From positions 1-17,901 of the forward strand of contig CAZHBH010000045.1 in NCBI GenBank assembly GCA_964530525.1: a DNA stretch of 17,901 bases, given 5' to 3'. Below, in pieces: positions 6,780-12,787 of the stretch; position 1 is the first letter of the stretch, and the number at the start of each line of letters is the position of its first letter. The notes under the pieces were generated by a model. That model had not been told where the DNA came from. It ran no database searches and worked only from the letters and a program-made list of their open reading frames with translations. Source of the stretch: CAYNQN01 sp964530525 (GTDB taxonomy: Bacteria; Actinomycetota; Acidimicrobiia; Acidimicrobiales; Acidimicrobilacustridaceae). A program made the translations under genes and the position numbers.

Positions 6780-7999
6780 GGCTTCTCGGCGAGCTCCACG
6801 GTGGCGGTCGCCTCCCGACCCCCCCGGCTGTACCGCACGACCGCCGTGTCGCCCGGGTCGTGGGTCCTCAGGGCGAGCACGAGATCCGACATGGAGCGCA
6901 CGGGCTCGTCGTCGACGGTGGTCACGACGTCGCCCTCTCGTAGCTCGGCTGCCTGCGCAGGAGAGCCCTCCACGACCCGGCGCACCTCTGCACCGGCCCT
7001 GGCGCCTCCAACCGAGTCGGATGCGTCTACGCCCTCGATGCCCACCCACACGTGGTCGGCGCTGCCGTCCTCGACGATCTCGTCGGCGAGGTGCTTGGCC
7101 CAGTCGATGGGTGTCGCGTGGTGCTCGTCGAGGTCGTCAGACCCGTCCACGCGACCGGTCGGGTCGTAGCCGGCAGGCAGGCCCCTCGCCGTCAGGATCC
7201 CCACCACGGCGCCGTAGCCGGTGACGACCACCGAACCCTGTGCGGGCCCGTCGACGTCGACGTTGATCCGCACCATCCCGTGCAGGGTGCCCACGTCGTC
7301 CACGAGCTGCCGGCGCAGCCCGCTCACCACGCCTACGCTCATCGCTCGCTCGTCGGGCCAGCCGTCGCCCGCCGACAGGGCCATCACCGTGTCGGTGAGC
7401 CGGACGTGGGAGACGTCGACGAGGGTGGCCGTGGGGAGGTCCACGGCTTCCACCCGCAGGACGGCGACGTCGTTGGGTGCGTCTGCACCCACGAGGTCGG
7501 CCTCCATGGTGGTGCCCTGCGCGGTGGTCACCTCGATGGAGGTCGCGCCGGCGACCACGTCGGCCGTGGTGAGCAGGTACCCGTCGGATCGGTAAGCGAC
7601 GGCCGTCCCGCGGGCCTGGCCTCCGGGCCTGGTGGCCACGACCTCGGCTACCGCTTCGAAGGCCTTCTGGCCGACCTCCTGGTAGGTGGCGCCCGGGTCT
7701 TCCGGGACCGATACGGCGACTCGTTCGACAGCTCTGATGGGGATGCCGTCGCTCAACATCCCCAGGCCGGCGAGCGCCGCGAGCATGGCGAGAGCGCCCA
7801 CGAGGGCAGAACCCACGACAAGGCTCCAGGGCCTGGGCCGGCTCGGCTCGCCCTCGGAGCTCGCCAGGGAAGGAAGGCCTGGAAAGCCGCCGGAAGGGAC
7901 CGTGGGTCCCAGCTCGGAGGGGTGTCGCCAGATGCGGTCGTCGGGTGGGAGTGGGCCTCGCCGTCCGGGAACGTCGTCCGGCTCGTCGTCGAACGGCAT
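6776..7999 (-). CDS. HtrA/DegP-like PDZ protein, predicted inactive (pseudoprotease)
   Basis: A 407-residue membrane-anchored protein: cytoplasmic N-terminus with the motif DRIWRHPSEL (21-30), one membrane helix (about 59-83), a trypsin-like chymotrypsin-fold domain (about 105-305) and a C-terminal PDZ domain (about 313-405; EGSPAQAAELREGDVV). The fold is recognisable, but the catalytic triad is not intact. The His of the usual N-A/N-H-V-V site is Asp147 (LLTTADVV), and the GNSGG serine loop reads DGPAQGS with Ala253 where Ser is expected. Only the Asp (D177 in NDVAVL) survives. It therefore probably acts outside the membrane as a binding or scaffold protein rather than a peptidase. The ATG at 7999 is supported by a TATCCT hexamer 7 bases upstream. 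It is divergent from the small membrane protein/mreB unit. Confidence 0.86.
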   Translation of the reverse strand: MPFDDEPDDVPGRRGPLPPDDRIWRHPSELGPTVPSGGFPGLPSLASSEGEPSRPRPWSLVVGSALVGALAMLAALAGLGMLSDGIPIRAVERVAVSVPEDPGATYQEVGQKAFEAVAEVVATRPGGQARGTAVAYRSDGYLLTTADVVAGATSIEVTTAQGTTMEADLVGADAPNDVAVLRVEAVDLPTATLVDVSHVRLTDTVMALSAGDGWPDERAMSVGVVSGLRRQLVDDVGTLHGMVRINVDVDGPAQGSVVVTGYGAVVGILTARGLPAGYDPTGRVDGSDDLDEHHATPIDWAKHLADEIVEDGSADHVWVGIEGVDASDSVGGARAGAEVRRVVEGSPAQAAELREGDVVTTVDDEPVRSMSDLVLALRTHDPGDTAVVRYSRGGREATATVELAEKP

Positions 8000-8006
8000 G
8001 GGCGTG

Positions 8007-8012
8007 AGGATA
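8007..8012 (-). promoter_or_regulatory. -10 element of probable leaderless promoter for the HtrA-like gene
   Basis: TATCCT on the minus strand, then 7 bases to the ATG at 7999. It lies in the 66-base divergent region shared with the promoter of the small membrane protein gene. No strong -35 hexamer is visible at 17 bases. Confidence 0.5.
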
Positions 8013-8053
8013 GTTACCGATGTCGTTCCGCCGACCGCGCCCCCGGGCCTAAC

Positions 8054-8059
8054 TACGAT
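8054..8059 (+). promoter_or_regulatory. -10 element of probable leaderless promoter for the small membrane protein/mreB unit
   Basis: TACGAT is followed by 6 bases and then GTG at 8066. The same TACGAT hexamer precedes the DivIVA-domain gene, which suggests that both are read by the housekeeping sigma factor. Confidence 0.55.
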
Positions 8060-8065
8060 GAAGGG

Positions 8066-8377
8066 GTGCTAGCCAACGCAGGCTTCCTGCTCGTGGCGGT
8101 GGGCGTGGCCGTTCTCGCGTCACTTCTCCTCTGGCTGCGACACCACAAGCCGAGCTCCCTCTCTTCCAGCGTCGACGAGTTCCAGCGAGAGATGGACGCC
8201 CTGGGGCGCCCTCCTGCCGAGCGGAGGTCGGACAGGCGGTGGCTCTCGCGCCGGATCCGCTCGTCCACCAGCTCCGCCCGCCAGGGTCGCCACGTCTGGC
8301 GACACGAGGGTGGCACGGCCCGCTCGAGGTCCGACGGCGTGTCTCGGGTCGAGCGGCCGGATCCCGAGGAGAGATAG
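8066..8377 (+). CDS. Small single-pass membrane protein encoded just upstream of mreB
   Basis: A 103-residue protein not assigned to a named family. It begins with a hydrophobic helix (about residues 5-24, ending LLLWLRHH), so the N-terminus is probably outside and the basic remainder inside. After the helix comes SSSVDEFQREMDAL (33-46), a short amphipathic segment, and then a very Arg- and Ser-rich, probably disordered tail. The GTG start follows a TACGAT hexamer by 6 bases. Its TAG stop is 2 bases before the apparent CTG start of mreB, and the mreB ribosome site lies inside its last codons, so the two are surely co-transcribed and probably translationally coupled. From position alone it may be an MreB partner or membrane tether. 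Third-position GC preference and the operon position make it a real gene. Confidence 0.72.
   Translation: MLANAGFLLVAVGVAVLASLLLWLRHHKPSSLSSSVDEFQREMDALGRPPAERRSDRRWLSRRIRSSTSSARQGRHVWRHEGGTARSRSDGVSRVERPDPEER
8367..8371 (+). promoter_or_regulatory. Ribosome binding site that decides the CTG start of mreB
   Basis: AGGAG inside the 3' end of the preceding gene, 8 bases before the CTG at 8380. There is no ATG, GTG or TTG in frame between this site and the conserved MreB N-terminus. Confidence 0.6.
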
Positions 8378-8379
8378 CG

Positions 8380-9384
8380 CTGGCACGCGACCTGGCGATC
8401 GACCTCGGCACCGCGAACACGCTGGTGTACGCGAGGGGGGAGGGCATCGTGCTCAACGAGCCCTCGGTGATCGCGCTCAACAGCCGCACCCAGGACGTGC
8501 TGGCCATGGGCCACGAGGCCTGGCAGATGATCGGGCGGACCCCCAGCTACATCGTCGCCGTGCGCCCGCTGCGCAAAGGCGCGATAACCGACTTCGAGGT
8601 GACCCAGCGGATGATCCGCCTCCTCCTGCAGAGGGTGGGGGTGAGCCGCTGGAACCGCCCGAGGGTGGTCATCTGCGTGCCCTCGGCGATCACCGCAGTA
8701 GAGCGACGGGCGGTGACGGAGGCCGCCAAGAGGGCGGGGGCCGCTGAGGCACACCTGATCGAGCAGCCCATGGCGGCGGCCATCGGAGCCGGGCTGCCCA
8801 TCAACGAGCCCCTCGGCAACCTGGTGGTCGACATCGGAGGAGGGACCTCCGAGGTGGCGCTCATCTCCCTCGGGGGACTCGTGGCCCTCGAGGCGCTCCG
8901 GGTGGGTTCGTTCGACATCGACGCCACGATCCAGAGCTACATAAGGCGTGAGTACGGCATCGCCATCGGCGAGCGGACGGCCGAGGAGATCAAGGTCACC
9001 ATCGGCTCGGCGTGGCGCACCGAGAACGAGTACGCCGCCGAGGTGCGTGGGCGCGAGCTGATGAGCGGGCTGCCCAAGACGGTGGTTCTGACGGCCGAGG
9101 AGGTGCGCACGGCCATCGACGAGCCCGTCTCGGCGATCGTCGACACCGTGGTCTCGTGCCTCGGTCAGGCGCCGCCCGAGCTCGCCCAGGACCTGATCGC
9201 CCAGGGCGTGCACCTGGTCGGCGGGGGAGGGATGCTCAAGGGCCTCGACCTGCGCCTCGAGCAGGAGACCGAGATCCCCGTGCACCTCGTGGACACCCCG
9301 CTCGAGTGCGTGGTGCTGGGGGCCGGCCACTGCATCGAGGCCTTCGAAGAGCTGCGCGTGATGTTCATGGACTCCCGGGTCTGA
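8380..9384 (+). CDS. mreB: Rod shape-determining protein MreB, probable CTG start
   Basis: Bacterial actin homologue that polymerises under the membrane and guides lateral wall synthesis. From the CTG the product is 334 residues, close to the usual length of about 335-345. All actin-fold nucleotide motifs are present: phosphate-1 DLGTANT (8-14), phosphate-2 DIGGGTSE (151-158), and the adenosine motif GGGGML (281-286). The start is unusual. The conserved N-terminus ARDLAIDLGTANT is preceded in frame by CTG at 8380, with AGGAG 8 bases upstream, and no ATG/GTG/TTG until an ATG at 8239. That ATG would add 47 residues that are only an out-of-frame reading of the upstream gene. No mreC, mreD, pbp2 or rodA follows; a convergent HEAT gene lies 1 base beyond the stop. 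MreB is absent from many Actinomycetota, so its presence is taxonomically informative. Confidence 0.93.
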   Translation: MARDLAIDLGTANTLVYARGEGIVLNEPSVIALNSRTQDVLAMGHEAWQMIGRTPSYIVAVRPLRKGAITDFEVTQRMIRLLLQRVGVSRWNRPRVVICVPSAITAVERRAVTEAAKRAGAAEAHLIEQPMAAAIGAGLPINEPLGNLVVDIGGGTSEVALISLGGLVALEALRVGSFDIDATIQSYIRREYGIAIGERTAEEIKVTIGSAWRTENEYAAEVRGRELMSGLPKTVVLTAEEVRTAIDEPVSAIVDTVVSCLGQAPPELAQDLIAQGVHLVGGGGMLKGLDLRLEQETEIPVHLVDTPLECVVLGAGHCIEAFEELRVMFMDSRV

Positions 9385-9385
9385 C

Positions 9386-10012
9386 CTAGCCGTCCTCGTA
9401 GCGCAGGTCCTCGGCGGCCTGGCGGACCTGGCGGTCGCGATCGGTGCAGGCGCGCTCGAGCGCGGCTTCCACCTCCGGTCCATCGAAGGCAGCGAGCGCG
9501 AGCACGGCCCTGCGACGCACCGTCGCCTTGTCTTCGGTGGCAGCCAGCACCGCCTCGCGGCCCGCTGGATCGCCGAGAGAGCCGAGGGCCGCCACAGCGG
9601 CTTCTCGCACCAGGGCGTCGTGGTGACCAGTGGCGAGGTCGGCCAGCTGCGAGACCCTTGCGGCCGACAGGCGGTGCTGCTCCCCGGCTGCCCACGCCGC
9701 CGATTCGGACACGGTGGCGTCCGCGTCGGCGAGAAGGGATGCCAGCTCGGCCTCCAGCCGATCGACACCGATCCCCTGCGGTCGGGCTGCCAGCACTCCT
9801 GCCGCTGCCCGGCGGACCACCGGGGAGGCGTCGGCGACCGCCGACGACAGGTGCGGACCATCGAGCGCACCCAGGCGCAGGAGGGCTCGCAGCGCCGTGG
9901 CCCGCACCACCGGTTCGGGGTCGTGGAGGTGGGCGAGCGCCGTCTCCACGTCTCCGGCGTGGCCGGCGATGGCGACCGAGCGCCTCCTCGCCGTGGCATC
10001 GGGCTCTCCCAT
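9386..10012 (-). CDS. HEAT-repeat protein
   Basis: A 208-residue soluble protein built of tandem helical pairs of the HEAT/PBS-lyase type. Repeated units of about 30 residues contain D-x-x-x-x-V-R-x-x-A-x-x-A-L, for example in DPEPVVRATALRAL, DASPVVRRAAAGVL, HDALVREAAVAALG, KATVRRRAVLALA and DRQVRQAAEDL. I see about five to six repeats covering almost the whole chain. There is no signal peptide or membrane helix. Such proteins are protein-binding scaffolds; no enzyme motif is visible and no partner can be named. It is convergent with mreB (stops 1 base apart) and divergent from the PDZ-Lon gene across 50 bases. A CAGGCT sequence, 6 bases before the ATG, matches the TANNNT pattern except for its first base. 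Confidence 0.82.
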   Translation of the reverse strand: MGEPDATARRRSVAIAGHAGDVETALAHLHDPEPVVRATALRALLRLGALDGPHLSSAVADASPVVRRAAAGVLAARPQGIGVDRLEAELASLLADADATVSESAAWAAGEQHRLSAARVSQLADLATGHHDALVREAAVAALGSLGDPAGREAVLAATEDKATVRRRAVLALAAFDGPEVEAALERACTDRDRQVRQAAEDLRYEDG

Positions 10013-10062
10013 CTCGCCAGCCTGGCACCCGGCTGCTCCGGGCGCGTGGAAGGCTGAGGAAG

Positions 10063-11175
10063 GTGACCGGAGACGACCTTCTGTACGGCGGCGTGGAGGC
10101 GCCCGAGGCGCCGAGGGCCCGCCCCCGCCGACGCTGGTTGTGGGTGCTTGGCATCGGCTCGGGGCTTCTCATCGCCTTCGTGGTGGGCGCAGCCCTCCTG
10201 CCCGTTCCCTACATCCTCGTCAGCCCGGGAAGCCTCTACCCCACAGGCGAGCACATAGAGGTGGTGGGCGCCCCCACCTACCACGACGGTGACGACGTCT
10301 CGTTCACGACCGTGTCGATCAGCACCTCCAGCGCCCTGCGGGCCTTCGTGGGATGGCTCGATCCCTCGGTGGACGTCAGGCCCGAGCACGAGGTGCTGGG
10401 GGACAGGACGATCGAGGAGAACAGGGAGCTGAACCTGCGCCAGATGGCCACCTCCCAGCAGATCGCCGCAGCGGTGGCGTTGATGGAGCTCGGCTACGAG
10501 GTGGTGCCGGTCGGCACAGGAGCGGTGGTGGTGGGCGTGGAGGACGACGGCGCGGCCGCGGGCCTGCTCGAGCCTGGGGACGTGATCGTCGAGGTGGACG
10601 GCCTGGGTGTGTCGACGCACCACGAGCTGATCGACGTCGTGCGCTCTAGCCGCCCCGGAGACGCGTTGAGGCTGGTGGTGGAGCCCCTCGACCACCCCGA
10701 TGGGTCGGGCGCGGGAGAGGAGGGCTCACCGGGGGGTCGACGTGAGGTGGAGGTGGTCCTGGCCGACGACCCCGACGATCCCGCCAACGCCAGGATGGGC
10801 GTGAGCCTCTCCACCCGGGAGCTCGCCTACGACCTGCCGTTCGAGGTGTCGATCGATTCCGGCTCGGTGGGTGGGCCCTCGGCCGGACTGGCGCTGACCC
10901 TGGGCGTCATGGACGTGCTGACCCCCGGGAACCTCACGGGCGGTCTGAGGGTGGCGACCACCGGCACCATCAGCATCGACGGGCGGGTTGGCCCTGTGGG
11001 AGGCGTCGAGCAGAAGGCGGTGACGGTGAGGCGCGGCGACATCGACCTGTTCCTCGTCCCGAGCAGCGAGCTGGAGCTGGCGAGGCGCCACGCGGGCGAC
11101 GTGCGCGTGGAGCCGGTGGACTCGCTCGACGACGCCCTGGAGGTGCTGGCGGCGTCGGGCGGCCAGGTTCCCTAG
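10063..11175 (+). CDS. YlbL-like membrane-anchored PDZ-Lon (S16) serine protease
   Basis: A 370-residue protein with a basic cytoplasmic N-terminus, one membrane helix (about 25-49), a PDZ domain (about 148-208; GAAAGLLEPGDVIVEVDG) and a C-terminal Lon-type protease domain (about 240-370). The Ser-Lys dyad is complete: S273 in GGPSAGLAL and K318 in GGVEQKAV. The protease faces outside the membrane by topology. B. subtilis YlbL (DdcP) belongs to this architecture and degrades a cell-division inhibitor after DNA damage; whether this one has a similar role is unknown. A homologue sits beside the UPF0182 and DUF2342 genes in Mycobacterium (recollection). The GTG start is chosen from the N-terminal topology; AAGGCT lies 7 bases upstream, a near match to the local -10 pattern, and a GAGGAAG purine run is adjacent. 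An insertion (about 211-227) interrupts the PDZ end. Confidence 0.9.
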   Translation: MTGDDLLYGGVEAPEAPRARPRRRWLWVLGIGSGLLIAFVVGAALLPVPYILVSPGSLYPTGEHIEVVGAPTYHDGDDVSFTTVSISTSSALRAFVGWLDPSVDVRPEHEVLGDRTIEENRELNLRQMATSQQIAAAVALMELGYEVVPVGTGAVVVGVEDDGAAAGLLEPGDVIVEVDGLGVSTHHELIDVVRSSRPGDALRLVVEPLDHPDGSGAGEEGSPGGRREVEVVLADDPDDPANARMGVSLSTRELAYDLPFEVSIDSGSVGGPSAGLALTLGVMDVLTPGNLTGGLRVATTGTISIDGRVGPVGGVEQKAVTVRRGDIDLFLVPSSELELARRHAGDVRVEPVDSLDDALEVLAASGGQVP

Positions 11176-11199
11176 CGCTGCTGGTCAAGGCTGGCCGAG

Positions 11200-11216
11200 C
11201 CTCCCCGGGCCGGAGG
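11200..11216 (+). terminator. Possible hairpin between the PDZ-Lon and DivIVA genes
   Basis: CCTCC (11200-11204) can pair with GGAGG (11212-11216) around a 7-base loop in the 66-base gap. There is no T-tract. It could be a weak terminator or chance GC-rich complementarity. Confidence 0.25.
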
Positions 11217-11227
11217 TGCGGGTTGAG

Positions 11228-11233
11228 TACGAT
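11228..11233 (+). promoter_or_regulatory. -10 element of probable leaderless promoter for the DivIVA-domain gene
   Basis: TACGAT with 8 bases to the GTG at 11242. The spacing is one or two bases longer than at other genes here. No clear ribosome site lies before the GTG, which favours a leaderless or near-leaderless start. Confidence 0.45.
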
Positions 11234-11241
11234 CGGCCGCG

Positions 11242-12777
11242 GTGGCCGATCCAGCTGCAAGTCCCATCGATCCCGACGACATCCTGCGCCGCACCTTCAC
11301 CTCGGTGCGTCGAGGCCTGGATCCCCTCGAGGTCCAGAAGTTCCTGTTGCAGCTGGCCACCGAGCTGCGCACAGCGCGCGAACGGGAGCGAGAGCTGCAG
11401 TCGCGCCTCGACGAGGCCGAGCGAAACGTCGAGGAGCTCACAGAGATGGCGCCCGGCCGCTTGAGCAGCCTCGTGGGTGAGGAGACGAGCAGGATCCTGG
11501 AGGCCGCGAACTCTGCAGCGGCAGACATCCGGGCCCGTGCCGAGGAGAAGGTGGCCGCCCTGCTCCGGGAGGCCCAGGACGAGGCCCAGCAGATGCGCCA
11601 GGAGGCCTCCCGCGAGCTGGGTAGGCGCCAGGAGGAAGGCGCGGAGCTCCTGGCGGAGGCGAAGCGGCAGGTCGACGAGATAGTGCAGCAGGCGCGTGCC
11701 GATGCCGAGGAAGCGGTTGAAGCGGGCCGCCAGCGCGGCCGGGAGATGTTCGTGGAGGCCCAGCGCGTGCGCGAGCGGGTGCTGAGGGACCTCGCCCGGA
11801 GGCGCAAGCAGCTCCGCCAGCAGATCGAGCAGCTCCAAGCCGGGCGCGAACGGCTCGCCGCCGCCTACGACGTGGTTCGCGAGACCCTCGACGTGGCGAC
11901 CGAGGAGCTGCGGGTGATGGAGCCCGAGGCGAAGCTCGCAGCGGAGGCGGCGGCGCTGCGGGCGGCCGAGGAGGATGCCCACGGCGAGTCCTTCGAGCAG
12001 GAGATGGCCGCTCTGGTCTCGGAGGTGGAGGGCGAGTCCGGACACGACTCGTCGGGTGCTCCGACCGGCTCGGACGACGAGGGCGAGGACTCCGCCGCTG
12101 CACTGGAAGCGGGCCCCGCCCCCGATCTGGAGCCGGAGGCGGTCTTCGACGTCGAGCTCGATGCAGAGGAGCCCCAGCCCGAGCCCGAGCCCGGGCCCGA
12201 GCCCGCCACCGATCTCGAGACAGCCGCGGAGGGGTCGGACGGGTCGCTCGACGCCCCGGAAGCCGACGAGGACGGGAAGGTCGAGGAAGGTGAGCACCGA
12301 GACGAGCTGGACGAGCGTGACGAGGTCCTCAACGACCTCACCCGTGCGCTCGGCCGCGCCGTGAAGCGGAGCATCTCCGACGAGCAGAACGAGGTGCTCG
12401 ATCTGGTGCGTCGCAAGGAGCGCGACCTCGAAGACCTGCTCCCAACGCCCGAGGCGCACGTGGAGCGCATGGCGGCTGCGATGATCCCGCCGCTCACGGA
12501 GGCGGCCGCTGCCGGCGCCCGCCTGGACGGAGCTGCCGACACGCTCAACTCGTCGGCCATCCAGGACATCGCCGCAGAGGTGGCCGTGGAGCTGGTGGTG
12601 CCGCTGCGCGAGCGCCTCGAGCAGTGCGTGGCCGAATCGGGTGACGACAACGACGTGCTGGTCGAGCGCCTTCGCGACAGCTACAGGGAGTGGCGCACCC
12701 AGAAGGTCGACCAGGTCGCCGCCCGGGCTGTGCTGATCGCCTTCAACCGAGGCGTGCTCGACCCCGCCGTCCCGTAG
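11242..12777 (+). CDS. Long DivIVA-domain coiled-coil protein with an unrecognised C-terminal domain
   Basis: A 511-residue soluble protein. Residues 9-65 look like a DivIVA N-terminal domain (IDPDDILRRTFTSVRRGLDPLEVQKFLLQLA), which binds curved membrane at poles and septa. A long Glu/Ala/Gln/Arg-rich coiled coil follows (about 40-70 and 95-245), then a very acidic, Pro- and Glu-rich linker (about 246-350, including PEPEPGPEP). A distinct helical C-terminal domain (about 353-511; DLTRALGRAVKRSISDEQNEVLDL to YREWRTQKVDQVAARAVLIAFNRG) matches nothing I can name. In Actinomycetota DivIVA-like proteins organise polar growth and the cell wall, which fits neighbouring mreB. The GTG start is set by the DivIVA domain and the TACGAT hexamer. 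The TAG stop forms the first three bases of the next gene's -10 hexamer. Confidence 0.85.
   Translation: MADPAASPIDPDDILRRTFTSVRRGLDPLEVQKFLLQLATELRTARERERELQSRLDEAERNVEELTEMAPGRLSSLVGEETSRILEAANSAAADIRARAEEKVAALLREAQDEAQQMRQEASRELGRRQEEGAELLAEAKRQVDEIVQQARADAEEAVEAGRQRGREMFVEAQRVRERVLRDLARRRKQLRQQIEQLQAGRERLAAAYDVVRETLDVATEELRVMEPEAKLAAEAAALRAAEEDAHGESFEQEMAALVSEVEGESGHDSSGAPTGSDDEGEDSAAALEAGPAPDLEPEAVFDVELDAEEPQPEPEPGPEPATDLETAAEGSDGSLDAPEADEDGKVEEGEHRDELDERDEVLNDLTRALGRAVKRSISDEQNEVLDLVRRKERDLEDLLPTPEAHVERMAAAMIPPLTEAAAAGARLDGAADTLNSSAIQDIAAEVAVELVVPLRERLEQCVAESGDDNDVLVERLRDSYREWRTQKVDQVAARAVLIAFNRGVLDPAVP
12172..12208 (+). repeat. Short in-gene hexamer repeat (CCCGAG-type) coding Pro-Glu linker
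   Basis: Imperfect tandem copies of GAGCCC encode alternating Pro and Glu in the acidic linker of the DivIVA-domain protein. The run is a low-complexity coding repeat and is a candidate for length variation by slippage. Confidence 0.55.
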
Positions 12778-12780
12778 GCT
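12775..12780 (+). promoter_or_regulatory. -10 element of probable leaderless promoter for the UPF0182 gene, overlapping a stop codon
   Basis: TAGGCT begins with the TAG stop of the DivIVA-domain gene and is followed by 7 bases and the ATG at 12788. The gene can thus have its own promoter although only 10 bases separate the two coding regions. Confidence 0.45.
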
Positions 12781-12787
12781 CGTCTCC

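Noticed and set aside
5730..7049. N-terminal extension of the DUF2342 protease to 7049 on the minus strand
   Set aside because: The extra residues are antisense to the SDR-like gene and out of frame within the HtrA-like gene; the protease-like sequence begins at 5729 or 5720.
8239..8379. ATG at 8239 as the mreB start
   Set aside because: It would add 47 residues of Arg/Pro/Gly-rich sequence that is simply another frame of the small membrane protein gene. MreB proteins begin near the ARDLAIDLG segment.
9658..10062. Upstream extension of the PDZ-Lon gene to 9658
   Set aside because: The segment is antisense to the HEAT gene and Arg/Pro-rich. The topology (basic N-terminus then membrane helix) is complete from the GTG at 10063.
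8053..10695. An 880-codon open frame on the minus strand across mreB, the HEAT gene and the PDZ-Lon gene
   Set aside because: It runs antisense to mreB and PDZ-Lon and out of frame through the HEAT gene, with no domain-like sequence; it is a compositional shadow.
12172..12208. Repeat run considered as a CRISPR or regulatory repeat
   Set aside because: It is a short in-frame coding repeat with no spacers, giving a Pro-Glu linker inside a continuous gene.
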